In this document: piece by piece, positions 44,872 through 55,787 of the stretch
Layout of the letters: every line of letters begins with the position of its first letter
Position numbering within the stretch: position 1 is the stretch's first letter
Origin: Laburnicola sp. R22_1
Taxonomy: Eukaryota; Ascomycota; Dothideomycetes; Pleosporales; Didymosphaeriaceae
Length of the DNA: 64,000 bases
Direction of reading: 5' to 3'
NCBI GenBank assembly: GCA_014281115.1
Contig: JACONQ010000010.1
Span: 1,612,001 to 1,676,000 of the forward strand
Program-made: the position numbers and the translations under genes
The notes under the pieces: generated by a model
What the model was told of the DNA's origin: nothing
The model's database searches: none
What the model saw: only the letters and a program-made list of their open reading frames with translations

Positions 44872-46147
44872 ATGGCTTACCAACAACAATCCCAGACCCG
44901 CTACGGGCACTGCAGCTCATTCTTTGTCGAGACTCACGACGACGGCATTTATGCTGCCCGAGCGGAGGAGAGGGAGCGTGCTCGAGCTATCGCGCGTATG
45001 CAGCAACGAGCCATTGCCGAGGAGCTGTCAAGGATTACTGCGGACGAATACCAAGAAGACATTATGGACCACATGGAGTACATGGAGGTTAGTGCTTGAC
45101 ATGTTTTTCTGTGCCGACTGTTGCTGACCGAACCAGTCACAAACCCTGCCTGATGTCAACTCAATCGACATCCAGACCGAGATCCAGTGGTTCATGCGTC
45201 CGTACCTTCTTGACTTCCTCGTCGAGGCCCACGCTGCCTTCCAACTGCTTCCCGAGACTCTCTTCCTCGCCGTAAATCTCCTCGACCGCTATTGCTCTCG
45301 TCGTGTCGTCTACAAGCGCCACTACCAGCTAGTCGGATGTGCTGCCTTGCTCATCGCTGCTAAGTACGGCGACAAGAAGGATCGAGTGCCCACTATCCGG
45401 GAGCTCAAGTCAATGTGTTGCTCGTTGTACGACGATGAAATGTTCACTCAGATGGAGTGGCATGTGCTACAAACCCTCAACTGGATCATCGGACACCCAA
45501 CAGTAGACGCCTTCCTTCAGGTTGCCCTATCAGAAGGACCGTTCGATCCAGAGGTTGAGCACATGTCCCTGTACATTGCTGAAATCGCCCTGTTCCATAA
45601 GGAGTTTGTCTCGACTAGGCCGTCGGTTCTTGCTAGGTCCTCACTTGCTCTCGCGAGGTGCATTCTCTCACGAAACCAGCCCAAGGTCTCTGATTGGGCT
45701 GCTGCATATGACCCGCAGACAGTTATGGGCCTGTCCAACCACTTGTACCAACCTTCGCAAGTTTTGTCTCGCAAATATTCGTCGATGCATCTTTCGAATG
45801 TATCGACCACTGTGGATGAGTTCCTCCAGCGCCAGGCACAAATTGCTCGACGAGCCGCTGCCCCGCCGACGCCTCCTGCGACCATTGGTCTAGAAGAACC
45901 CAAGCCAGTCTCGGATGCTTACGGACCTCAGACACCCCAGAAGACTCACTACTCGGCCGCAGTCATGCAACATGGATGCCTCACTCCACCTATCACGCCC
46001 GAGAATGAGCAGTATGGACACGGAAACGTGGTCAAATCCCACCCCATGCCGCCCACCTACCCAACCACTCCGACCCCCGAGCATCCAGCCAACACGCAGC
46101 AGACTCAATACTATCCCATCTCCTACCTGAACGCCCAGCAATATTAA
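44872..46147 (+). CDS. G1/S-type cyclin (CLN/Puc1-like)
   Basis: The product is a regulatory subunit of the main cyclin-dependent kinase, acting at the G1/S transition. Two exons (44872-45087 and 45137-46147) with a 49-nt intron (GTTAGT...CCAG, phase 0) encode 408 residues. The start (CACCATGGCT) has a good Kozak-like context. Residues ~75-200 are the cyclin N box (WFMRPYLLDFLVEAHAAFQL, PETLFLAVNLLDRYCSRR, YQLVGCAALLIAAKY, VLQTLNWIIGHPTVDAFLQ), followed by a cyclin C domain (LYIAEIALFHKEFV, SSLALARCIL). The C-terminal ~110 residues are Pro/Thr/Gln-rich with several TP sites (CLTPPITPENEQ, TPTPEHP), consistent with phosphorylation-driven turnover. A long pyrimidine-rich leader precedes it. Confidence 0.94.
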
Positions 46148-47330
46148 CGGCGACCGTCTGTCGTTGCTGTAGCGATCCAATGTCCAAAGCTCTCCAACGT
46201 TGACTCGGCAGTATATCCAAGCCCAACCTGGTCAATTCAATTTTCGTTGTATCAAAACTCCTCTGTATGAGCGACATAGCCTGGTCCATTTCCCCGGCAT
46301 AGCAAGCGTTTGTGGTTTCATCTCCTGCGGTCTCAAGATACTCTCCATTGTTTCTAGCGATTTCTTATGTTCCAAGTCCGACCATCAAAAAAAAACCCGG
46401 TCACCTTGTGGTGGAAAGCAAAAGGTCAAAATGTTGCATAGGTTCCCTGGTCAGCCCGAGCGCATCCCTGGTGGCATATACTGTGTAGTGGACACGTAAT
46501 TTGGGTCGCTGGGCTCGAGCTGGGGTGCGGGCGGTGGGAATCACAGGTTGAAATTGAATACGGAGTGGCCTGGCTCCCAAACAGCAACTGCACAATCAAG
46601 CTCACTCGCCCAATCATCTTCTTTGGTGAGAAGAGATACCCCTTCAGTTTACTCACACTTTTCCTTTTACTGTACCTCTCTCTCTTTTCCGTCCTTCTGA
46701 GGGGCGAAAACGAGGCTTTTGTTGATAGGCATCCCATCCCTGGCGATAACGAGCCGGGTTCAGGGGGGGAGCCATACTGCTCATGCAGACAGGCTCATCA
46801 GAATGTCTTGGACAGCGGGCTGAGCACAAAAGCACACCGGCAAGCATTAGTTAGTAGAAGCAAAAAATGAAGAATAATCGGTGTTGCCCAACCGTATCTT
46901 GTGTCCCTCGAGCTTTGATACTTTTTTCGCGGGCGCGCTCTGCTTGATGGTGTTCTGGGCTTTTGCGCTGTCGTGCGTTTCAGACTGAGGCAGGGTGCTG
47001 ATATACGTGTTGTCTCATAGGCCAGGGGAGGCCACGCCCTCTGCTGGACGCATGTGGGCGAGTACCTAGGCAAACCACCGTCCCAAGTCATCATCATACT
47101 GAGAGCGCCACAGGGGTTCGTTCGCTTTGACGTGCAGCGTTTCACCGCTGCTATGCTGTGCTGTGCGCTGGTTGCTCTTAAAGGTGTAGTTTAGCCTTTG
47201 CTCTAGCTTGAACAATGTCATGAATCAATGAATCAATGATTGAATGAATGGTATACGCCTTTTTGCTCTCGCACACAAGTAATCGTAGTAGGCGCTGAAC
47301 CATGCCACCAGTATGTTTTTGCACCACCGC

Positions 47331-47377
47331 CCATCCATCCATCTATCCATCCAACGAATCCATCCATCCACCCATCA
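47331..47377. repeat. CCAT/TCCA tetranucleotide microsatellite
   Basis: An interrupted run of CCAT units lies in low-complexity intergenic DNA. Confidence 0.8.
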
Positions 47378-47629
47378 TCCCCAAAGGAAGAAACCTCATA
47401 CTCATCATACTCACCATCAGCAGTCCCTCTCCCTATCGCTCTCCCCCTCGCGGCCGCAAACCGCAGGCTACACGCTCCTATCCCCGTATACCGACCACGA
47501 CCACGACACCGACGCCACCGCGCTCTCCAACACAGTCCTCTGTCCCCGCTACGCGGAATCTGACTCCTCGGTCGCGCCGCCCTCGCCTGCGTCGCTGGAG
47601 TCGTTCGATGTGCTGGATTCGAGTGCGTG

Positions 47630-48020
47630 GCGGAGGGGGTATACGGGGCGTTCTGGACAGGGTAGGGGGGCGGGATGGTGTGCGGTCGTGAGGGAGAGGA
47701 GGAGGTGGGTTGGACTACTTGCGGTGGTGGTCTTTGTTACGGTGGTTGGGGTCGGGGTGGGGGTGGGAGTTGGGGGTGGAAGGTGGTGAGGGCGGGGGAG
47801 GTGAGGAGGGTGTGTTTGGAGAGGGGGGGTGGGGAGAGGTGTAGCGAGGGGGAGTGGGCGGGGTGTGTGGTAGGGAATGGGAGGGGGTATTGTGAGGGGG
47901 TTATGTGATGGTGGGGGTGGTTTCCTTGTGCGATGGAGGGTGGGCGGGGTTGGGCATCTTTGCTATTGGTGTTGGTGCTTTGGGGCTTGGGGATGGTGTT
48001 TTGGGGAATGAGGGGTAGGT
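47630..48020. other. G-rich, strand-asymmetric tract
   Basis: The plus strand is strongly G-rich with many GGG, GGGG and GGGGG runs and almost no C over ~390 bp. Several groups of four G-runs lie within 30 nt, so G-quadruplex formation is possible. Confidence 0.75.
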
Positions 48021-48989
48021 GGGATATGGAAACGGCAGAAACGGTATGCGGTTCTTTCCACGCCATGCTGAAGTCGGTTACTAATGAGCGGGTAGTGAAC
48101 TACTGGACATGGAAGGCGTTCGGGATAGAAGGAGAAGTGCGCACGGATGAGAGGGACTCGGAAGAGACCGTCCCTTCTCTCGAGCGAAGGCTGAAAAGGA
48201 AAATCGGAAGCCCTGAGAGGGTTAAGACAATCACAATACTAGAGGGGCTTCAGACCGGATAGCTCGGTCTGTAACCTGTGTGTGGGTCAAGCGATCTTCC
48301 ATTTGCATCAACTACCGCTATAGAGGGCGTTTTGTACGGAGGCTTCGTCTATAGGAATAGATATCAATTGACTATGTGTATTGTTCTACTCCTTCATCGC
48401 AAAGACGCTAACGTTGGTTGACGCCTTCCTGCCCATGACCCCCTGCGGGTGCTACATATTGACGGGACCTCTTTGTTGATTCCGGAATCTCAAACATAAC
48501 CGTCGTACGCAGTTGGCTCTATATCTTTCCACGGACGTAGCCTCACCGCTTCCCGTAAACCTCGCAAACAAAGCAAATTTAACATCTTTATCGTAGATCG
48601 CAGAAAGTTTCGAGGAGTTATTTCACCCTGAAGGTGCAGATATGCTCTCCCTTTCTCAAGCAATCGAGGCCTTGGACGAGCATCAGGCTTCGCCCAGAAG
48701 GATGGCAAATCCGAGCTGGGTTTTAAGGGAGAGTTCTGTGAGGGAGATGACGTCGAAGCGGGTATCTTATTTCGGGACTTACTGCGTCCATGTTCTTGGG
48801 AGTGGAGAAGGCGTTGGTCGTCGATACTGGGGCTGTTCCATATCTACTTGCTGTCGAAATATCGGCTTCCTTTGTCCTTGTGGCCTGTCTTTCCGATCAC
48901 AGAGGTGGAATCAGACTCGCAGACATCCGGCACTGATAGTAACACCGCCGCTGTCTACACTGATCAGCTCGTGTTTCTGCACTGGTCCT

Positions 48990-51166
48990 TCAATCCCACG
49001 ACCCAAACCAAATCGCATCGTCCGGTCCAGCGCCCTTCTCAATCCCCTGCGCTGCGCACAACCCCTTCACATCTTCTGGAAGTGTCCACTTTGCAATCTC
49101 ATCGGCCCTTGTCACGAACTGCATAAGTAGCCCTGCCTCATTGTGCCACCCTAGATGGCAATGGAATGCCCATACTCCTGGATTATCAGCAACAAACCTG
49201 ATTAACGTCCAACCAAAAGCTTCTACACTAGCCGTGTCGCGTCGCAATGGGTTCGTGAGGTCTAGCGTGTCGTATAGATTTTCGGGCGGATAACCGTGAC
49301 CAGATGCCAACACCCAGAACTTGTAGCCGTGGAGATGGAAAGGGTGGTTTCCATCGTCGAAATTCTGGATCATTATGTCGATTGTGCGAATCGCGGTAGT
49401 TTGGTAAACGAGGGTATGGGCAGAGTCGAAGGTTTGGGTGTTGAGGCCGAAGGGCTGAGATAAGAGGGACATGTATGGCTCTTGCTTTTGTTCGTAAGCA
49501 GATACGAGGGTGTTTAGTGTTGGATGCGAAAGATTGGCACGGTAGGAGCTGTCATTTAGGTACCCACGACTTAGTCGCCAGTCTTTGATTTGAAAACTGG
49601 ACCGGAGTTGGATTCGATCATCTACTGTTTCGGGAGCAGCGATGGCTTGGACGGGTTTTAACGTGCTCGTATTGAGATCACGACATTGAAGTTCGATGAT
49701 TTCTGGCCAATCTTTGCTGACTGGCTCAACGGTCACACTGGGTTTTTTTGTCTGGTACCTGATGACGCCGCGCACCTCCTCTTTCAATTCCGGCTCTTCG
49801 TATGCAAAGCAATGAGTGATCATACGTGCCCTCATCCAATAGAGGTCCTTGTTTTCTTTGGGTGGTGGTACCACGATGCTATAACGCTGAGCGGGGTTGA
49901 CGTTGAGCCGGTGAATTGATTGAGGAAGCACGTCGACGCCGTCTACTTCCGTGACGAAAAAATCGTGCTCATCAAGTTGAATTTGGAACTCAGCAAAGGC
50001 TCCCACATTGATGATGCGCAAGCGAGTGTTGTAATCAGTAGAGAGGTCGAAGAGGGCATTCGACCTGTTGATGGGGGAGCAGTGGCGATTTGGTAGGTCG
50101 GCGCAGTCGCGAATTCCGCGCCTATGATATCGTGTACAATGAGCATAAGTCACAGATATGACGGATTGTGACACGACTCACCCATTTATAAGAGCTGACT
50201 GCGGTACTGGTTCCTCGTTCTCGTTCCCCGGAGAGAGGTATTGCATGAGCAGACTCGAGGAGACTAACAAAAATGCGGGTGAGCATGTGTCCATGTGCCA
50301 CGCGGTTCGTGGGCAAACTTACGATCGTAATAGTGATCTGAAACAAGGACCACCCTATCTTGGCCATATGACACTTTCTGAAGCTTCTCCTCTTCCCCTC
50401 CCTTGGCGTGGATGACAATAGGTCCGACCAATCCATCTGAAACTTGCATTGACATGTGACTATGGTACCAGTAGGTTCCTGTCTGACCTGTCACGTTGAA
50501 TCGATAGGTAAAGGAGTGACCAGGCGCGATGGGACACTGTGTAATGCCCACAGTTCCGTCCATCCAATTTGTGCCGTTCTGGTACAGTCCGTGCCAGTGG
50601 ATCGAGGTGGCATTCGAGGCCTCGTTGCGCACGTGAACCACGATTTCGTCTCCTTGATTGCATTCGATCAGTGGACCGGGGAACATGGAGTTGATGAGTG
50701 TCATTGGTCTGTAGACGCCGTCCGGGTTCAGTTCATTTTCTGTGATGGTCCAATGGTACTCTCTGGTGACGGGTGCAGAATTGAAGCTCCATGCCGCGTC
50801 GAGGATGTAATCTTCCTCCGGACGTAACTGAGCAACTGTACTCGTTGAGGGCGCATACTTGCGAGGAAGAAAGGAGTGGGTGAGGAAACCAAGTGTTCCC
50901 GTGAGAAGAAGTGTGACAACGAGTATTCTAGAGATTTGGTAAGTATAACGTATGCCAAACTGATGGATCACCGACCTCAGCCAGTTCTGCCGCAACTGAT
51001 GCGCAGTCCAGCTGCTCCCGTAGCCGGCTTTGATGCCTAGCTCTTTCTCTTCTGCCATCTCGCTGTCCTCCTCCGCGTATCCCTCTATCCCGAGGAGTCC
51101 AACACGTTCCTCTTCGTGCACCGCATCTTTTCTGTCGCTCAGTGGGAACATGTCGTGACGAGCCAT
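48990..51166 (-). CDS. Membrane-anchored laccase-like multicopper oxidase
   Basis: The enzyme couples one-electron oxidation of a substrate to reduction of O2 to water. Three exons (51166-50323, 50263-50182, 50121-48990) with 59- and 60-nt introns encode 685 residues. There is no classical signal peptide. A ~75-residue acidic cytosolic stretch precedes one membrane segment (RILVVTLLLTGTLGFLTHSF, residues ~80-99), indicating a type II membrane protein. All four copper motifs are present: HWHG (190-193), YHSH (234-237), HPFHLHG, and HCHLGWH (from residue 629). Both splices restore frame (HYYDLSSSLL and LINGRGIRDC). N-glycosylation sites are frequent after the anchor. Laccase versus ferroxidase cannot be settled by eye. 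The gene is divergent from the acid phosphatase. Confidence 0.92.
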
Positions 51167-51313
51167 GTCCACGGTGAACGGCACTCTCCTTCTCTTTAGT
51201 TGCACGGTCTTTTTCCTGCAGAGGTATTCACATGAGGACAGAGGGTGATTGAGATTGCCACATGAGCACTCAGCTGAGGACCGTACCACCTGCCAGGCGG
51301 GCATTCAGAAGAT

Positions 51314-51323
51314 CACGTGGGGG
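51314..51323. promoter_or_regulatory. Possible Pho4/NUC-1-type site (CACGTGGGGG)
   Basis: CACGTG followed by G-rich sequence matches the preferred Pho4/NUC-1 phosphate-response element. It lies 405 bp upstream of the acid phosphatase start and 148 bp upstream of the oxidase start, between divergent genes. CACGTG also occurs elsewhere in the window by chance. Confidence 0.4.
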
Positions 51324-51430
51324 AGGCCGCCAAGCTGGCCAATCAGGGTCAAAGCAACAAGCACGCCTTCCATTGGTGTCGCGCCCAAGCACCTTCCAAG
51401 AGAAGCTTAACTGGCAGGCAGCGCCACGCG

Positions 51431-51492
51431 TTCATACGCTCATGTGCTTGATTCATACGCCCTGTGTTTGATCCATACGCCCATGTGTTTGA
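51431..51492. repeat. Three imperfect ~21-bp tandem units
   Basis: Units resembling TTCATACGCYCATGTGTTTGA lie at 51431-51451, 51452-51471 and 51472-51492, with a degenerate fourth start. They sit ~230 bp upstream of the acid phosphatase gene. Confidence 0.7.
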
Positions 51493-51723
51493 TGCATGCT
51501 GCCTGATAGGCACACGGCCAGATGGTGTGCACTGGTGCAGCCGTCCGGGCATGATCACGGCCAGCGGAAATATACGAGCACATGCATGCAAGGGGCAAAC
51601 GGCGGCCCATCACGCCATGTACCAATATGCATTTCTCCGCACCCGCACCGGGGCCAGCTGCACTTCTCTTAACCGCGACCTTCGTGCCTGCCTTCGCCAG
51701 CGCCGGTACGGGACCGTGCCACC

Positions 51724-52893
51724 ATGTTTTCGTTGCTCCTTTCACTGTTGCTGCTCGTCAGCAGTGGCGCTGCGCAGTCCCACAATGGGATCAAGATCTC
51801 ACAGTTTGTAAAGGGCAAGGCCTTCGATCGCATTGCCATCGTCTGGCTGGAGAACACCGACTACCATCTGGCTATCGGCGACCCGAGTCTCAAGTGGCTG
51901 GCGACAAAGGGCATTACGCTTTCGAACCATTTCGCCCTCACACATCCTTCCATGCCAAACTACGCCGCTGCCATATCTGGCGATTACTATGGGATCAACC
52001 ACGACCATATGACGGCGATACCATCAAATGTGTCGACCATCGTAGACCTGCTGGATGCGAAGGGCATTAGCTGGGGAGCGTACCAGGAAGACATGCCGTA
52101 CACTGGCTTCGAGGGATTCGAGTACCGCAATCAGAAGACCGGAGCCAACGCATACGTGCGCAAGCACAACCCTCCGGTCCTATACGACTCAGTGGCCGAT
52201 GACGCCAGTCGCCTGGCCCAGATCAAGAACTTGACGCTCTTCCAAAAGGACCTCGAAGCGGATGATTTGCCACAGTGGATGTTCATCACGCCCAACATGA
52301 CGAGCGACGGCCACGACTCCACCGTCACGGTTGCCGGAACCTGGACACGCAACTTCCTCGAGCCACTTCTGAACAACAACAAGTTCATGAATAACACGCT
52401 TGTTCTTGTTACCTTCGACGAGAACCATACGTACACGATACAGAACCGCATCGTCGGTATTCTCCTCGGTGATGCTGTGCCCGAGGAGCTCGTCGGCACA
52501 ACGGACAGCAACTTTTACAACCACTACAGCGAGATCAGTACCGTCCAGGCCAACTGGGGACTGGATACACTTGGGCGATGGGACGTCGGCGCGAATGTCT
52601 TCGACTTTGTCGCTCAGAAGACGGGCGACAGTGTGCGAAAGTGGTCTGGTAAGACCCCGCTGAGCCAAATGTACTGGAACGTCAGCTACGCCGGCAAGCT
52701 GAACAATAAGAATACATCTGTGCCGTGGCCTGTTCCTAGGTCGGAGCTGGAGCACAGTGGAAGAACAGTCGCATCCGTGGTCAAGGATACATGGGCTTCA
52801 TTGGAGGAGCAGTCGCCATACACGACCGCTCTGGAAGTCCCGGACGGTCTGCACCCAGCAGCCGAGTTCATGCGTGTGGATGGCAAGTGGTAG
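51724..52893 (+). CDS. Secreted acid phosphatase (phosphoesterase family PF04185)
   Basis: The enzyme releases phosphate from organic esters outside the cell or in the wall. One exon encodes 389 residues. MFSLLLSLLLLVSSGAAQS is a clear signal peptide with likely cleavage near residue 18. Family marks are IAIVWLENTDYHLAIGDP, NHFALTHPSMPNYAAAISG, then MTSDGHDST and LVLVTFDEN. Several N-x-S/T sites fit a secreted glycoprotein. The layout resembles phosphate-repressible acid phosphatases of Aspergillus and Penicillium. No intron is needed. The upstream region holds a CACGTGGG box consistent with control by phosphate starvation (inference). Confidence 0.93.
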   Translation: MFSLLLSLLLLVSSGAAQSHNGIKISQFVKGKAFDRIAIVWLENTDYHLAIGDPSLKWLATKGITLSNHFALTHPSMPNYAAAISGDYYGINHDHMTAIPSNVSTIVDLLDAKGISWGAYQEDMPYTGFEGFEYRNQKTGANAYVRKHNPPVLYDSVADDASRLAQIKNLTLFQKDLEADDLPQWMFITPNMTSDGHDSTVTVAGTWTRNFLEPLLNNNKFMNNTLVLVTFDENHTYTIQNRIVGILLGDAVPEELVGTTDSNFYNHYSEISTVQANWGLDTLGRWDVGANVFDFVAQKTGDSVRKWSGKTPLSQMYWNVSYAGKLNNKNTSVPWPVPRSELEHSGRTVASVVKDTWASLEEQSPYTTALEVPDGLHPAAEFMRVDGKW

Positions 52894-54094
52894 ATGTGGG
52901 TTATATAATGATTTTGCAACGGCTTTTTAGACTCTTCTTTGCCTATAGGTTCTCAATACGAATGGTAATGACTGTAAAAGGTTGAGTTGAATAGAAACGA
53001 ATGTGAATGAAAAAAAAAATGGGTTGATGGTTGCCAGAAACAAGCGCTTCCAACGGGAGGGCGCACGGCCCAGACTGCGACCCCTAATATTCTTGGCCCC
53101 CAACCTCATTTCAGCCTTCTTCCTACCACCTACGCCCGACCAAAGAATTTCGGCGTCCCCGCCTCTCTCTTCGGAGCTACTTCCAGAATCTGAAGCTTGT
53201 AATCGCTGTAACCCTTCAAACATTCAAACCATCCCCGAACTAAAAATACATGCAGGTTCGAGGGCTCCACAAATCTCCCCACTCCACTTTTCAGCACGGG
53301 CCAATGAGCAAATCACACCTTACTCGTTCAGCGAGACAACCGAGGAGCGGCACGACCCAGTGGTTTCCTCCAGCGTCTCGGGTCAACCCACAGGGCACAG
53401 CCCACTGTTGCACTCAGGTCGATTCTCTTCGCACGCCAGATGAATGGGAGTGAGACCTTCCCACCGCGGATAGCCCCTGTCCATGCTGTGTGTTTCATGG
53501 CCAAGGCATACACCGCGGACGAAGTCATCGTGCCCGTTTTCCAGCCAGAGCCAAGCGGATACTTGCTCCTCATTCGGCCACAACATCTAAGCCTTGTTAC
53601 GCGAATGACCTGTCGAACCCTAGACTTTCTGCGTGGAACTTGGGGTGTTTGGACCTGAGGTGTCTATGGTCTGCAACCTTCAGTGTCCCGCAGTTGGCGC
53701 GCATTGTTCAGCACTGTTCTCCGCATCTATGCTTCTCTTCATCAGACCATTTCCAAGTTCAAGATGCAGGCAACAACACAGACTAAAAATTGGGATTGAT
53801 ATGCATCACAACACGGCCAAGTTCGACCTTTCCGATGTGGTCCATGCCACAGCCTCGCGGGCTAGGCCTGACACCATGTAATAGGCCGGATTGGGCGCCA
53901 CATGAGCACCAGGCTCGCTTGCAAATATGGTTACGCATTCTGGCCTGTGTAATTAGGCCTCGGTGTATTATTCTGGGGGCTGAAATCCTTTTGTTATCCT
54001 TCAAATGCATACCTTCTCCCGTGCAAGTCTGCTCGTCTCGCTGCTTGTCTCGCGACCCTCGATTTTTTGTTCTCACGTCCATTGACCAGTCGCC
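52894..54094. other. Intergenic, possible ankyrin-like relic
   Basis: No intact gene is seen. On the minus strand a 67-codon frame at 53586-53383 contains an ankyrin-like stretch (EGLTPIHLACEENRPE) that soon ends in a stop. It could be a gene remnant or chance. Confidence 0.35.
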
Positions 54095-55303
54095 ATGTTT
54101 GCGCTTCTTCCATTCGCGGTGCTGCTTCAGCTGTTTTCGAGAGTCGCTGCTTCTCCCGTCGATGCGCCGCATCCTATGATTACGCAGCGCGCGGAGCTGT
54201 TTCCTCGTCAGGACCTCAACAGCTTTATTGGCTACTTTACCACCACGGATCTCAGTGGTAACACTGTTGGTAAGTGCACATGTTCTACGATCTCGTTGAG
54301 AAAGGCGCTCACGTATACTTCAAGTCGCGTCTTCATTTCGGCCGAGCTCAGTGCTGACCATCCGGGGCACGCTCGCGGATTGGTGCTGGGACGACCCGTC
54401 CTATCTCGCAAGCACTTGCTCATCGATGTACTGGACTACATGCTCTGGTAACACATTATACTCTGCAGCTGGATCTGCATCATGGTATGCATATCCACGT
54501 TATCGCGAATTTTCAATCTTTGCTCACCATCGATACACAGCCCAGTATATTGTGACTACGACATCATCTACACAGGAAGCACAAAGGACTCGAACAGCCT
54601 ACAATGGTACCGCTGCCAAAAAAGTACCGGCTACAACGTCTTCTTCCGCGAGCAACCCACGGGCACCCTCATCGAAGACATTACCACCACCGACTCTACC
54701 GAGACACCCTCCTTCACCATATTCTCAGATCTCTCCACCGACTCCCCCTCACCCTCCAGCCCCTCCACTCCCTCCGGCACCCCCTCCGCCCCCTCCGCCC
54801 CCTCCTCAACCACCACACCCATCACACCCACCCCAGAGGACCCCCCTCAACAAAAAGAACCCAGCAAAGCCTGGATCGCAGGCGTAGTAATCGGCATAGT
54901 AGGCCTCCTCGCCTTCGCAGCCATAGCCTTCTACCTCATCCGCCAGCGCAAAAAGTCCAACCAAACCGTCTACCAGCCCGCGCCCCAAGGCCCCCAAATG
55001 CAAATGCAACCCCCCGGCTACCCACCCCAACACACGGGCTACCCCATGCAACAGCAACCATACGGCGCTCCCCTATCCCCGGGCCAACAGGCCGTCTCGC
55101 CTAATATCTCGGCCTACGATGCGCAGGGTTATTATACGCAGCCGCCCAAGCCGCTTGATGGGGGCGTGTATCCGCAGTATGGCGCTCCGCCGCTGGATGT
55201 GGGGACGGCGCAGATGCCTATGCAGGCGCATACGCAGGGACAGGCGCCGATGGGGGCGTCGGTGCAGGAGTTGCCTGAGTTGGCGCCGCCGTCGAATCGG
55301 TGA
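54095..55303 (+). CDS. Single-pass cell-surface protein with Ser/Pro-rich stalk
   Basis: Three exons (54095-54269, 54325-54484, 54541-55303) with GT-AG introns of 55 and 56 nt encode 365 residues. A signal peptide (MFALLPFAVLLQLFSRVAAS) is followed by a small Cys-rich ectodomain (LADWCWDDPSYLASTCSSMY, TTCSGN, then SCPVYCDYD, LQWYRCQKS). A Ser/Thr/Pro stalk follows, then one membrane segment (WIAGVVIGIVGLLAFAAIAFYLI) with a basic stop-transfer (RQRKKSN). The tail is Pro/Gln/Tyr-rich (~120 residues, repeated YP, QMQ and PPGYPPQ-like units). This plan is typical of fungal wall-stress-sensor-like or mucin-like membrane proteins. The exact family is not recognised, so a sensing role is only analogy. 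Both splices restore cysteine-containing motifs. Confidence 0.85.
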
Positions 55304-55787
55304 CGGGGGCGGTAGCGGGGAGGGTAGACGAGGTTGTGGGATATATGGCATGTTTGGGTTGGACGAGAGAGCAAGACATTTGCAGGGGCTTTTTTTGAGC
55401 CGTATTATTTCATCAAGATACCCGGACATTTTCGTAGCATGGTTTAGGAATGTCCTGTTGAATTTTTAGGGGAGGGCACTATCAAAAGTACAGTGTATGC
55501 TCCGAATTTCTTTTCATTGTTGATTCTCGTCATATTCGTCGACTGGCGGCTTAGCTCGGCGATTTTGTTTCCATGAAGACAGACAGCCGTTGGGATTGAA
55601 TTCTCCGAACTTTCTGCACATTGACTGTTGGGCACAAAACTGCAAATTATAATGTCTAGGTGAAAAAAGTACCTTGATGTCTTTTACTTTTACTGGTGAT
55701 ATCTAGTTGTCTCTACGTGCTTGTTCCCATGTCAAACGCAAGACGTGAACGCATCGAACTGCGCCCCAAAGCTATAGTAAGGGTAGA
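55304..55787. other. Intergenic between convergent genes
   Basis: This is the 3' flank of the surface protein (+) and of the methyltransferase (-). No gene is seen. Confidence 0.5.

Larger units (their letters stand above)
46148..48989. other. Gene-poor region with low-complexity DNA
   Basis: The first part is 3' flank of the cyclin. Around 47313-47789 (+) a frame contains a plausible cytosolic stretch (DTDATALSNTVLCPRYAESD) followed by a hydrophobic run (WVGLLAVVVFVTVVGVGVGV), which could be a small single-pass membrane protein. Its 3' part runs into extremely G-rich DNA and frames change, so I do not call a gene. The 48642-49130 (+) frame overlaps the multicopper oxidase antisense and lacks motifs. 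Confidence 0.35.

Noticed and set aside
48642..49130. 162-codon plus-strand frame antisense to the oxidase 3' end
   Set aside because: It overlaps conserved coding sequence of the oxidase and lacks any motif.
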